Source: Microbacterium sp. KUDC0406
GTDB lineage: Bacteria; Actinomycetota; Actinomycetes; Actinomycetales; Microbacteriaceae
NCBI RefSeq assembly: GCF_021582875.1
Contig: NZ_CP091138.1
Location: 3,348,001-3,412,000 of the forward strand
Length of the DNA stretch: 64,000 nt
Direction of reading: 5' to 3'
Shown here: positions 8,495 through 17,647 of the stretch, one piece after another
Layout: each line of letters begins with the position of its first letter
How positions within the stretch are numbered: position 1 is the stretch's first letter
Notes under the pieces: generated by a model
Databases searched by the model: none
Told to the model about the DNA's origin: nothing
The model's input: the letters and a program-made list of their open reading frames with translations, nothing else
Translations under genes and position numbers: made by a program

Positions 8495-10309
8495 ATGCGC
8501 AAGAAGACCACCACGAAGAAGCTCGCGACGAGGAAGCGGATGCTGCTGAGCGCGGCGCCGTTCGTGCTGACGGCCGTCGTGCTCGCCGGCTGCACGGCGA
8601 TGCCGCAGACCGAGGACACCGGGGCCTCCGCGGTCGGCGTCGACGCGACGCTCACGGCCGAGCAGGTGCTCGCCGAGAACGAGGACACCACCACCGTCAC
8701 CCCCGATGAGGCGGACGGCACGGCCGAGACCACGATCGCACTGACGGGCGACTCGGCGACGGTCGACGGTGAGGGGGCGGAGACCGACGGCTCGACCGTG
8801 ACGATCACCGCCGGTGGGACCTACCGCATCGGCGGGGAGCTTGCCGGGTCGGTGGTCGTGCAGGCTCCGGACGACGCCGTCGTCGCGCTCATCCTGGACG
8901 GAGCAGAGATCACGAACGCTGACGGCTCGGCCCTCAGTATCCTCAGCGCCGACGACGTCGCGATCGTGCTGGCGGACGGCAGTGAGAACACGCTGTCGGA
9001 CGCGTCGTCGTACGCCGATGACGCCGAGGCGAACGCGGCGCTGTACAGCGACGCCGACCTGACCATCAGCGGCGAGGGGGCGCTGAGCGTCGCCGGCAAC
9101 GGGAACGACGGCATCACCAGCAAGGACGACCTGAAGATCACCGACGGCAAGATCACGGTGGTCGCCGCTGACGACGGGCTGCGCGGCAAGGATTCGCTCA
9201 CCGTCGAGGGCGGCACGCTCGACGTCACCGCCGGCGGTGACGGGCTGAAGAGCGATCAGGACGATGATGAGACGCGCGGCTACATCTGGATCTCCGGCGG
9301 CGAGGTCACGGTCGACAGCGAGGGCGACGCGGCGCAGGCGACGACCGACACGGTCGTCACCGGCGGCGATCTGACGCTGCGCGCCGGCGGCGGATCCTCG
9401 GCCGAACTCGCCGACGACGCGTCGGCGAAGGGGCTCAAGGCCGGGGTGTACACCGTCGTGGCGGGTGGCACGGTCGCGGTGGATGCCGCCGACGACGGCG
9501 TGCACTCCGACGGCGCGGTGCACATCTCGGACGGCACGCTGACGCTGGCCACCGGTGACGACGGCGTGCACGCCGACTCCGCGCTGCTCATCGACGGCGG
9601 CACGACGACCGTCTCGGAGTCGTACGAGGGGCTGGAGAGCAAGGACATCACGATCGCCGGAGGAACCGTCGACGTCGCGGCATCCGACGACGGGATCAAC
9701 GCCTCGGCCGGCACCGGCGAGAGCATGCAGGCCGACGACTCGATGCTCACGATCACCGGGGGCACGATCACGGTGGATGCAGGAGGCGACGGCTTCGACT
9801 CGAACGGCTCCGCCACGATGTCCGGCGGCGAGCTGACCGTGTGGGGGCCGACGAACGACGGCAACGGCGCGCTCGATGTGAACGGCACGTTCGACATCTC
9901 GGGTGGCACGCTGCTCGCGGTCGGGAGTGCGGGAATGGCGGTCGCGCCGACCACGGAGTCCGCGCAGGGCTGGGTGTTCGCGTCGGCGAGCGGGGCCGCC
10001 GGCGACGAGGTGGAGATCGTCTCGGGCGACGCCGTGCTGGCGACCTTCGCCGCGACGAAGGATTTCGGGTCGGTGGTCTACTCCAGCGACCAGGTCACCA
10101 GCGGGGAGAGCTACGACGTGGTCGTGGATGGCACCGCGACGACCGCGACCGCCGGTGAGGGCGGTCAGTCCATGGGCGGCCCCGGTGGGGGCGGAGGGAC
10201 GCGGCCGCAGGGTGGTCAGGACGGCACCCCGCCGGAGGGCGGCAGGCCGCCGGAGGGTGGCCCCGGTCAGGACGGCACCCCGCCGGATGGGGGGACCTCG
10301 GAGCCCTGA
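8495..10309 (+). CDS. Cthe_2159-type carbohydrate-binding lipoprotein
   Basis: This 604-residue exported protein has a lysine-rich start, a hydrophobic core and the lipobox LAGC (about residues 26-29). The mature region is built from repeated short beta-strand turns rich in G, D, T and A (ISGEGALSVAGNGNDGITSKD, ITGGTITVDAGGDG and similar), as in a parallel beta-helix. This matches the DUF4353/Cthe_2159 family, whose founding member binds cellulose and pectin. The last 50 residues are a flexible G/P/Q-rich tail with three GQDGTPP-like repeats. The start ATG 8495 follows AGAGGAGG. It is third in the DUF4956-VTC operon, so it may act at the cell surface with those proteins. Confidence 0.85.
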   Translation: MRKKTTTKKLATRKRMLLSAAPFVLTAVVLAGCTAMPQTEDTGASAVGVDATLTAEQVLAENEDTTTVTPDEADGTAETTIALTGDSATVDGEGAETDGSTVTITAGGTYRIGGELAGSVVVQAPDDAVVALILDGAEITNADGSALSILSADDVAIVLADGSENTLSDASSYADDAEANAALYSDADLTISGEGALSVAGNGNDGITSKDDLKITDGKITVVAADDGLRGKDSLTVEGGTLDVTAGGDGLKSDQDDDETRGYIWISGGEVTVDSEGDAAQATTDTVVTGGDLTLRAGGGSSAELADDASAKGLKAGVYTVVAGGTVAVDAADDGVHSDGAVHISDGTLTLATGDDGVHADSALLIDGGTTTVSESYEGLESKDITIAGGTVDVAASDDGINASAGTGESMQADDSMLTITGGTITVDAGGDGFDSNGSATMSGGELTVWGPTNDGNGALDVNGTFDISGGTLLAVGSAGMAVAPTTESAQGWVFASASGAAGDEVEIVSGDAVLATFAATKDFGSVVYSSDQVTSGESYDVVVDGTATTATAGEGGQSMGGPGGGGGTRPQGGQDGTPPEGGRPPEGGPGQDGTPPDGGTSEP

Positions 10310-10336
10310 GCCGTGCTGGCACAAGAGAATGCAGCA

Positions 10337-10377
10337 CCGCGCCGAGAGGGTGGCGTTGCCACCACGTCTCGGCGCGG
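10337..10377. terminator. Nested two-way terminator hairpin
   Basis: CCGCGCCGAGA (10337-10347) pairs perfectly with TCTCGGCGCGG (10367-10377). Inside it GGTGGC (10349-10354) pairs with GCCACC (10358-10363) around GTT. It sits between two convergent genes (ends 10309 and 10403), so it likely stops transcription from both sides. Confidence 0.75.
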
Positions 10378-10402
10378 GCTTGCAGTTTCGAGGGGGCCCC
10401 GT

Positions 10403-11792
10403 TCAGAGCACGCCGAACACGGCACCGGGGTTGAGGATGTTCTGCGGGTCCAGCGCCTTCTTGATGCGCAGGTTGAGGTCGAGCACGTCCTCGCCGAGAT
10501 AGTCGCCGAGCCACGGCTGCTTCAGCCGGCCCACGCCGTGCTCGCCGGTGATCGTTCCGCCCAGAGCGATCGCCAGATCCATGACCTCGCCGTACGCGAT
10601 GTCCGCGCGCTCCTTCTGGCCCGGGTCCGACGGGTCGAGTACGAGCAGCGGATGCGTGTTGCCGTCGCCCGCATGCGCGACGATCGAGATCTCGGTGCGG
10701 TGCCGTGCGGCGATCTCCGCGACGCCGAGCACCAGGTCACCGAGGCGGGGGAGCGGCACGCCGACATCCTCCAGCAGCAGCGCGCCGCGCTTCTCGACCG
10801 CGGGGATCGCCTGACGACGCGCCTCGATGAGCGCCTCGCTCTCATCGGGATCGTTCGTGGCGTAGCACTCGGTCGCGCCGTTCGCGCCGCAGATCACCTC
10901 GACGGCGGCGATCTGCTCCTCGGCCAGCGCCTCGGGCTCGTCGGACTGCACGATCAGCATCGCCGCCGCGCTGCGGTCCAGCTCCATCCGGGTCATGTCC
11001 TCGACCGCGTTGATCGCGACCTGGTCCATGAACTCCAGCATCGACGGGCGCATCGCACCCTTGATGTCGAGCACCGCCTGGATCGCGCCGGACAGCGTCG
11101 GGAACATCGCCACCAGCGTGGTGGGCGTGCGCTGCGCCGGCACCAGCCGCAGCACGATCTCGGTGATGATGCCGAGAGTGCCCTCGCTGCCGACGAACAG
11201 CTTGGTCAGCGACAGGCCGGCGACGTCCTTGAGCCGCGGGCCGCCGAGCTTCACGGCCTTGCCGTCGGCCAGCACGACCGTGAGGCCGAGCACGTAGTCG
11301 GTGGTCACGCCGTACTTCACACAGCACAGGCCGCCGGCGTTCGTGGCGACGTTGCCGCCGATCGAGCAGAACTCCTGTGACGACGGGTCCGGCGGGTACC
11401 AGAGGCCGTGCTCGGATGCCGACGGCCTTGACCTCCACGTTGAATGCGCCCGGCTGCACGGTGGCCATCTGCACGAGCGGATCGATCGTGATCCGCCGCA
11501 TCCGGTCCAGTGAGACGACGATCGCGTCGTCCTGTGCGGAACTGCCACCGGAGAGTCCTGAGCCCGCGCCGCGCGGGATCACCGCGATGCCTTCACGGGC
11601 GGCGATCCGCATGGTCGCCTGCACGTCCTCCGTGCTGGTCGCGCGTACGACGGCGAGCGGCACGCCGGCATCCGGGTCGTTCGCACGGTCCCAGCGGTAC
11701 GCGTCGAGCGAGTCCCTGTTCGTGACGAGCACGCCCTCGGGCAGATCGGCGGTCAGAGCGGCGAGCACGCGCTCGCGGCGGTCGGTTTCCAT
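10403..11792 (-). pseudogene. FAD-linked 2-hydroxyacid oxidase (GlcD/D-LDH type), frameshifted
   Basis: The two frames together give a protein of about 462 residues with the FAD PCMH fold (AVIPRGAGSGLSGGSSAQ) and the C-terminal oxidase domain (HAGDGNTHPLLVLD; GEHGVGRLK). This is the GlcD / D-lactate dehydrogenase / alkyl-DHAP-synthase-like family, which oxidises D-2-hydroxyacids to 2-ketoacids. Frames switch at 11412-11426, where TCGGATGCCGACGGC breaks VEVKAV from SEHGLWYPPDPSS; one extra base fits. It is the last gene of the aminotransferase-ABC operon, 21 bp after the MalG-type permease, so its substrate probably derives from the imported compound. The indel is probably a sequencing error. 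Confidence 0.75.
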
Positions 11793-11813
11793 CCTCTGAG
11801 CGTATCCCGCGTG

Positions 11814-12701
11814 CTATTCCTTCACCGCGCCGGCGGTGAGCCCCTGCACGATCCAGCGGCTCGCGAGTGCGAACATCACCATCGTCGGCAGGATCGTCAG
11901 CACCGCAGCCGCCGACATCGAACCCCAGTCGATGTTGAACGTGGAGATGAAGCCGTTCAGCGCCGAGGGCACGGTGCGCTTCTCATCGGAGTTGATCAGC
12001 ACCACCGACAGGAACAGCTCGTTCCAGCAGTTCACGAAGTTGAAGATGAACGCGGCGATGATGCCGGGCGTCATCACCGGGACGAGCACGCGGAACAGGG
12101 CGCCGAGCCGGGAGCACCCGTCGATCATCGCGGCCTCTTCGAGCGCGTTCGGCACGTTCTCGAAGAATCCGCGCAGCATGACCGTGGAGAACGGGATGCA
12201 CACCGCGATGTACACCAGCACCAGGCCGGGCCGGGTGTCGACCAGACCCAGATCGGTCATCATCGAGTACAGCGGTCCGAGCGCGATGAACGCCGGGATC
12301 ATCTGCGTCAGCAGGAAGGCCACGAGCACCGTGCCCTTGCCGCGGAACTCGAATCGTGCCAGCACGTAGGCGCTGAGCAGCGCGATCAGCGTCGCCACCG
12401 CACCGGCGGTCAGCGCCACGATCGTCGAGTTCATCAGGAAGACGCCGAACGTGCTCTTCTCGAAGAGACTCGTGTAGTTCTGCAGCGACGGATCGCTGGG
12501 CCAGTACTCGATCGGGAACCGGTTGATCGTGGACGGCGACTTGAACGAGGTCAGCGCGATCCAGTACAGCGGGAACAGGGTGATGATCAGCCAGATCGCC
12601 AACCCTGCGAACCGCAGGATGCCGCCGACGGTGACCTTCCTCGGGCCGCGGGTCGCGCGCTCCGGAACACCCGTCGTCGTGACGGCCATGGTCGCGCTCA
12701 T
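11814..12701 (-). CDS. CUT1 sugar ABC permease, MalG type
   Basis: This 295-residue permease has six predicted membrane helices. The coupling-loop signature EEAAMIDGCSRLGALFRVLVPVMTPG is near residue 195, and the family ending is IVQGLTAGAVKE. It pairs with the MalF-type gene upstream, whose last 4 bases overlap this start (12698-12701). The pair forms the pore of a CUT1 carbohydrate importer; the ATPase is not encoded here, and a shared MsiK-type ATPase would be expected elsewhere. The substrate is unknown. Confidence 0.9.
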   Translation of the reverse strand: MSATMAVTTTGVPERATRGPRKVTVGGILRFAGLAIWLIITLFPLYWIALTSFKSPSTINRFPIEYWPSDPSLQNYTSLFEKSTFGVFLMNSTIVALTAGAVATLIALLSAYVLARFEFRGKGTVLVAFLLTQMIPAFIALGPLYSMMTDLGLVDTRPGLVLVYIAVCIPFSTVMLRGFFENVPNALEEAAMIDGCSRLGALFRVLVPVMTPGIIAAFIFNFVNCWNELFLSVVLINSDEKRTVPSALNGFISTFNIDWGSMSAAAVLTILPTMVMFALASRWIVQGLTAGAVKE

Positions 12702-13659
12702 CGCTGCATCCTTCTCATCGCCAGCAGGTAGAACCCGCAGAACACGAGCAGGAACGCCACGACGATCAGGCCGATGGCGCTCGCGATGCCGTAGTTGCCC
12801 TGCTGGGTGAAGTCGATCATCCAGGTCGTGACGATGTCGGTCTTGTTGGCGGGGCCTCCGCCGGTCATCGCCCAGATGATGTCGGGGAAGTTGAAGATCC
12901 AGATCACCCGCAGCAGCACGGTCAGCAGCAGGGTCATCGAGATGTACGGGATGACGATCGAGAACAGCTGGCGGGCCTTGCCCGCGCCGTCGATGCTCGC
13001 GGCCTCCAGCACCTCATCGGGCACCGACTGCAGGGCCGCGAGGATCATGATCGCGAAGAACGTCACGCCGTACCAGATGTTCGCGACGATCACGGCGGTC
13101 ATCGCGAGCTTGGGGTCGGACAGCCAGGGCAGGGGCTGCGAGATGAGCCCGGCCTTCATGAGCAGGTCGTTGATCACGCCGAACTCGGCGTTGAACATCC
13201 AGCGGAACAGCATTCCGATCAGGAACCCGGAGACGGCCCACGGGAAGAACACCAGCGCCTGGTACAGCCCACGGAAGCGGAATCTCTTCCGCAGAGCGAG
13301 GGCGATCAGGAACCCGATCACCAGCTGGGGGACCAGCGAGCCGACCACCCAGAGCACCGAGTTCCAGGCGACAGTGGGGAACACCGGGTCCCGGAAGACC
13401 GTGACGAAGTTGTCGAACCCGACGAAAGGGGTCGAGGTGAGGTCCCAGAGGTTCCAGTCGTGGAACGCCATCCGGGCGCCCTGCAGCATCGGGAAGTAGG
13501 TGAACCAGCACACGAACACGATCGCGGGCGCCAGGAACGCCAGCAGGGTCAGCGCGTGCTTGGCCCGGAACGGGCGGCGGCGGCCGGATGCCGGCCGGCG
13601 GCGCCGGGAGGCCCCGCCGGCGGTGCCGACGGAGCCCTCTCGACGGTCTGAGACGACAC
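12698..13659 (-). CDS. CUT1 sugar ABC permease, MalF type (start frameshifted)
   Basis: The body is a clear MalF-type permease: ALTLLAFLAPAIVFVCWFTYFPMLQG for helix 1 and the loop EVLEAASIDGAGKARQLFSIVIPYI. The in-frame 5' region has no start codon before the binding-protein gene. GTG at 13659, after AGAAGG, begins another frame (MSSQTVERAPSAPPAG). Adding one base in the CCCC run at 13612-13615 joins it to ASRRRRPASGRRRPFRAKH. I therefore place the start at 13659 with a homopolymer indel; about 320 residues result. It lies 3 bp after the binding-protein gene. Confidence 0.8.
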
Positions 13660-13662
13660 GGG

Positions 13663-14970
13663 TCAGCCCTTCTCCGCGGCGTACTTCTCCGTCCAGTAGT
13701 CGTCCCAGGACCTCAGCAGCTCCTTGGTGGACATGTCGCCCAGCAGGACCTTCTGCACGTCCTGGTCGGACTTCTGGATCCACTCGGTCCACCAGCTCAC
13801 GCCACGCGGCTGGATGACGTTGATGTAGGTGTCCGGATTCTCGGTCATCGTGACGTAGCTGGTCCACGGTCCGGTCTTGTAGAAGTCGTCGTCCGCGGCT
13901 GCGGCGATGATCGGCACCAGGCTGTTCTTCTGCGCGAAGGTCGTCGCGGGCTCGGCCGAGGAGAGGTACTCGACCAGCTTGACCGCGGCATCCTTGTGCT
14001 CACTGGCCTGCGCCACGCCCCAACCGGCGGTCGCGAGCGGCTGCGCAGCCTTGCCGGTCGGCCCCACGAGCAGCGGTGCGGTGTCCCACTGGTCCTCCTT
14101 CAGCGAGGACTCCTGCACGGTCGCGATGACCTCGGGGTCCTGCAGCAGGAACGCGGTGGAGCCGTTCGTGAACCCGGCGACCATCTCGGGATAGCCCCAC
14201 GAGACGGCGGACGGCGGGGAACCCTTCTTGAACAGGTCGAAGTAGGTGTCGACCGCCTCCTGCGCCTCCGGCGCCGCGAACATCGTCGAGCCGTCCTTCA
14301 TCAGGAAGGCGTCGTCGGTGTTCAGGTCGTCGATGACATAGGCCTCGATCGCCGCGACGACGTTGCTGTTCGCGTTCTGGCCGCCGCGGAAGGCGTAGCC
14401 GTAGACGTTCTTGGACGGGTCCTGGATGGCGGAGGCCTGCTCGAGCAGGTCGTCCCAGCTCTTCGGTGGTCCGTCGAACCCGGCGTCCTTCACCAGGTCG
14501 GTGCGGTAGAACAGCGACAGCCCGTAGAAGCCGTACGGCACGAAGTAGTTCTTGCCGTCGGTCTCGGCGGCGGCCTTCGCGTTGTCGGTGAGCGCGTCCC
14601 AGCCGTCCCAGCCCGACAGGTCCTTCTTCATGTCGTAGAGCCAGCTGTTGTTCGAGAACGGCCCGACCGTGAGGTCGCGCACCTCGAGCACGTCCACGCC
14701 CTTGCCGGACTGCAGCATCTGCTGGATCTTCTGGTCGGCCTGCTCAGTGGGCGGCGAGACCAGCTTGACGGTGATGTCGGGGTTCTCCTTCTCGAAGTCG
14801 TCGAGCAGGCCGCGGATCAGCTCGGTGCGCGCGGGATTGGTCAGACTCTCGACCATCTGCAGGGTGACCCTGCCGTCGGCGGAGTCGCCGCCGCCGGCGG
14901 AGCAGCCGGTCAGGGCGAGAACGGCGACGGTGCCGAGCCCGGCGGCCGTCGTCAGAAGCCTGTGCTTCAC
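13663..14970 (-). CDS. ABC sugar-binding lipoprotein (CUT1)
   Basis: This 435-residue extracytoplasmic binding protein has a signal peptide and the lipobox LTGC at residues 20-23. The body is of the MalE/UgpB-like family 1 (LVSPPTEQADQKIQQMLQSGKGVDVLEVRDL, YFVPYGFYGLSLFYRTDL, KSWDDLLEQASAI). It captures a carbohydrate-like ligand for the two downstream permeases. The gene follows the class V aminotransferase by 40 bp in the same operon, an unusual partner for a sugar importer. The ligand cannot be told from sequence. Confidence 0.9.
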   Translation of the reverse strand: MKHRLLTTAAGLGTVAVLALTGCSAGGGDSADGRVTLQMVESLTNPARTELIRGLLDDFEKENPDITVKLVSPPTEQADQKIQQMLQSGKGVDVLEVRDLTVGPFSNNSWLYDMKKDLSGWDGWDALTDNAKAAAETDGKNYFVPYGFYGLSLFYRTDLVKDAGFDGPPKSWDDLLEQASAIQDPSKNVYGYAFRGGQNANSNVVAAIEAYVIDDLNTDDAFLMKDGSTMFAAPEAQEAVDTYFDLFKKGSPPSAVSWGYPEMVAGFTNGSTAFLLQDPEVIATVQESSLKEDQWDTAPLLVGPTGKAAQPLATAGWGVAQASEHKDAAVKLVEYLSSAEPATTFAQKNSLVPIIAAAADDDFYKTGPWTSYVTMTENPDTYINVIQPRGVSWWTEWIQKSDQDVQKVLLGDMSTKELLRSWDDYWTEKYAAEKG

Positions 14971-15010
14971 GATGTGCCTCTTCTCTCTCAGTGGTGTTTC
15001 CGGGTGTGGT

Positions 15011-16246
15011 TCAGGCGAGGTGCACGGGCGATGCGGAGCGGATGCCGGCCCGCCGCAGGATCTCCGGCACGCAGCGCTCCACGAAGGCCTCGAAGTCGGA
15101 GGCCTCGGTGTACAGGTGCGCGGAGAGCCGGAAGTACCCGGCGCCCTCGAAGCTGGTGAACGCCGTCTCCACGCCGACGGCGTCGATCAGCTGCATGCGC
15201 AGGTCGTCGGCCTGCTCCCTGCTGCGGCCGAGCGCGTCGGGCAGGCGGATGAGACGCATCGAGGCCACCGGCGTCGGCAACGGCGCGAGCGCCTCGGCAT
15301 CGGTGTACGGCTGCAGTGCGTCGGCGATGAGCCGGGCACCGTGGTCGGCCATCGTCGAGATCGCCTCGCGCGCGGTCTCCCAGCCGATCTCCTCCTCGAT
15401 GAAGCCGATGGATGCCGGCGTGCTGAGGTACGTGGTGGCATCGATCGTGCCCTGGGTGTCGAAGCGGGCGGGGTAGGGCTCCGGCGCACCCCACGAGTCG
15501 ATCAGCGGCCACAGGTCCTGCCGGTCGGTTGCGGTGGTGACCAGCATCGCGGAGCCGCGCGGCGCGCAGGGCCACTTGTGCATGTTGCCGAACCACCAGT
15601 CGCCGCCGGCCACTGCTGCGGCATCGGGGACGAGCCCCGGTGCGTGCGCGCCGTCGACGAGCGTGCGCACACCGCGTGCGGTCGCGAGCTCGGCGATGCG
15701 GTGCGTGGGGAAGCGACGTGCGGTGGCAGAGGTGATCTGATCGACCACGATCAGACGCGTGGCGGGGGAGATGGCATCGTCGAAGCGCTGCACGACCTCG
15801 TCGTCGTCGGCGAGCAGCGGAAGACGCACGACGCGCACCATCGCCCCGAAGCGCCGGGCGAGGCGCTCGGCGCCCATGGTCACGGCGCCGTAGCCGTGGT
15901 CGGTGACGAGGATCTCGTCGCCGACGGAGAGCACGAGGGAGTTGTAGACGACGGTGGCCGCTGCGGAGGCGTTCGGCACGAAGACGGCGTCGGCGGGGCG
16001 GGCGCCCACGAACGGTGCCGTGTGCTCGCGGGCCTCGTGGACGCGCTCGGCGATGCGCGGGAACCACTCCACCGGGCTGAGGTCGGCGCGACGGCGCAGG
16101 GCGTCCTGGTGGGCGACGACGGCGGCGGGCACCGCGCCGAAGGATCCGTGGTTGAGGTGGATGACCTCGGGGTCGAGAGGCCAGGCGTCGCGTGCGCGCT
16201 CGAAGGACTTGAGCCGGATCGGCGGTGGCGTCGTGGCCGTGGTCAT
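15011..16246 (-). CDS. Class V aminotransferase (isopenicillin-N epimerase-like)
   Basis: This 411-residue PLP enzyme begins VIHLNHGSFGAVP, as in CefD-like class V proteins, and has TLVDGAHAPG and the PLP lysine in FGNMHKWPCAPRGSA. Related enzymes epimerise or deaminate amino acids, or act as desulfurases; this one lacks the cysteine loop expected of a cysteine desulfurase. The start is ATG 16246 (MTTATTPP), since the upstream in-frame ATG at 16258 is too close to the operator. It is the first gene of a five-gene operon ending in a 2-hydroxyacid oxidase, suggesting conversion among amino, keto and hydroxy acids. Confidence 0.8.
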   Translation of the reverse strand: MTTATTPPPIRLKSFERARDAWPLDPEVIHLNHGSFGAVPAAVVAHQDALRRRADLSPVEWFPRIAERVHEAREHTAPFVGARPADAVFVPNASAAATVVYNSLVLSVGDEILVTDHGYGAVTMGAERLARRFGAMVRVVRLPLLADDDEVVQRFDDAISPATRLIVVDQITSATARRFPTHRIAELATARGVRTLVDGAHAPGLVPDAAAVAGGDWWFGNMHKWPCAPRGSAMLVTTATDRQDLWPLIDSWGAPEPYPARFDTQGTIDATTYLSTPASIGFIEEEIGWETAREAISTMADHGARLIADALQPYTDAEALAPLPTPVASMRLIRLPDALGRSREQADDLRMQLIDAVGVETAFTSFEGAGYFRLSAHLYTEASDFEAFVERCVPEILRRAGIRSASPVHLA

Positions 16247-16273
16247 GCATCCTCGCAACGGGTGGGTTCAAAC

Positions 16274-16348
16274 TTGTTGCACAACTTTGCCACGAATGCT
16301 CGGATAAGTCGAGGAAATGAGGAGGATCGGAGCTAAGTTGTCCTACAA
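16274..16348. promoter_or_regulatory. Two TTGTNNNACAA operators for a FadR-type regulator
   Basis: TTGTTGCACAA at 16274-16284 and TTGTCCTACAA at 16338-16348 share the form TTGT-N3-ACAA, the same geometry as FadR-family sites (TGGTNNNACCA in E. coli FadR). They lie in the 165-bp gap between the aminotransferase operon and the divergent GntR gene, one near each promoter, so the GntR protein probably controls both. Confidence 0.7.
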
Positions 16349-16411
16349 ATACGTCTCGAGGGGAGCATCCGTCAGACTCGCACTCGAAGACACGGACCGC
16401 GGAGGAACCCG

Positions 16412-17113
16412 ATGAGCGCACTGGACACCGCCCTGCATGGGCTGCGATCGCTGATCGCGGACGGCGCACTGCGCCCCGGCGATCGCCTGCCCAGCGAGGG
16501 TGAGCTGTGCGAGCAGCTGGGAGTGTCACGTGGTTCGCTGCGCGAGGCGATCCGGATGCTGGCCGCGCTGGGTGTGCTGGAGACGCGGCACGGCTCCGGC
16601 AGCTATGTCGGTGAGCTGCGCGCGGCCGACCTGATCAGCAGCCTGTCGCTGACGGTCGGCCTGCTGCCGATGGCGGGCGTGCTCGAGCTCACCGAGCTGC
16701 GCCGGGCGCTGGAGCCGCACGTCGCCGCGCTCGCCGCGGCGCGCATCGACCCGGAGACGGTCGAGCGTCTGGATGCTCTACTCGCAGAGCTCGAGGCGAG
16801 CGACGACTTCGAGCAGCACTCGCGCCTCGACCATGAGTTCCACATGTCGATCGCGACAGTGGCGGGCCAGGACGCCCTGACAAGTCTGCTCGACGTGCTG
16901 CGCTCACGATCCCGCGCCTACCGGCTCTCGGACGCCTCGGATGCCGCAGAGCTGAAGCGCAACTCGGATGTCGGGCACCGTGCGATCCTGCGCGGGCTGG
17001 CCGATGGCGACCCGGTCGCGGCGTCCGCTGCAGCATCGGCTCACGTCGCCGACACGGCGTACTGGGTGCGGAAGTACTCCGTCGGCGACGAGGACGACCA
17101 GCTCGGCCGCTGA
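16412..17113 (+). CDS. FadR-type GntR regulator of the aminotransferase/ABC operon
   Basis: This 233-residue protein has the GntR winged helix at residues 8-75 (GALRPGDRLPSEGELCEQLGVSRGSLREAIRMLAALGVLETRHGSGSYV), then an FCD domain with likely metal histidines (LDHEFHMSIA, GHRAIL). Such regulators bind organic acids or sugar acids. It is divergent from the five-gene operon, with two matching TTGTNNNACAA sites between them. GGAGGAA precedes ATG 16412. Confidence 0.9.
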   Translation: MSALDTALHGLRSLIADGALRPGDRLPSEGELCEQLGVSRGSLREAIRMLAALGVLETRHGSGSYVGELRAADLISSLSLTVGLLPMAGVLELTELRRALEPHVAALAAARIDPETVERLDALLAELEASDDFEQHSRLDHEFHMSIATVAGQDALTSLLDVLRSRSRAYRLSDASDAAELKRNSDVGHRAILRGLADGDPVAASAAASAHVADTAYWVRKYSVGDEDDQLGR

Positions 17114-17121
17114 CGCCTGGG

Positions 17122-17631
17122 TCAGCCGAGAGAGATGTCGACCTGGATCTCGGTGGCGAGCTGCTCGAGATCGGCGCGCAGCGCGTCGATATCGGCCGAT
17201 GACGGCACCGTCGCCGTCACGGTCGATTCGAACAGCCGGCCGCCGGCCATCGCGGCATCCTTCGTCACCGTCGTCATGTCCTCGATGCTGAGCGCGTGCT
17301 CGGCGAGCACCCGCGAGACCTCGCGCACGATGCCGGGCCGGTCGTTGCCGAGCACGGTCAGGCTGATCCGCTGCGCGTCGGCCGGTGACCCGGCCTCCGT
17401 CCCGGTATGCACGGACACCGCGAGCAACCCGTCCAGCTCGCTCAACGCGGACTGCAGGTCGGTCACTCGCTCCGGGGCGACCGACACCTCGATCACTCCG
17501 GCGAACGTGCCGGCCAGCTCGGCGAGACGACTGTTCTCCCAGTTGCCGCCGTGCGCGTCGACGACATCGGCGACGGCGGAGACGAGTCCGGGGCGATCCG
17601 CTCCCGCGACCGTGAGGATGAGCGTAGTCAT
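17122..17631 (-). CDS. ACT-domain protein (GcvR-like)
   Basis: This 169-residue protein consists of two ACT domains, each starting with a G-x-DRPGLV/DRPGIV ligand loop (TVAGADRPGLVSAVADVVDAHGG and TVLGNDRPGIVREVSRVLAEH). That layout matches GcvR-type glycine-cleavage regulators and related amino-acid sensors; there is no DNA-binding domain. The start ATG 17631 fits (MTTLILTV). It lies 16 bp downstream of the Cds1-like gene on the same strand, so the two may be cotranscribed. Confidence 0.8.
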   Translation of the reverse strand: MTTLILTVAGADRPGLVSAVADVVDAHGGNWENSRLAELAGTFAGVIEVSVAPERVTDLQSALSELDGLLAVSVHTGTEAGSPADAQRISLTVLGNDRPGIVREVSRVLAEHALSIEDMTTVTKDAAMAGGRLFESTVTATVPSSADIDALRADLEQLATEIQVDISLG

Positions 17632-17647
17632 GCCTGAAGCGTAGCCG

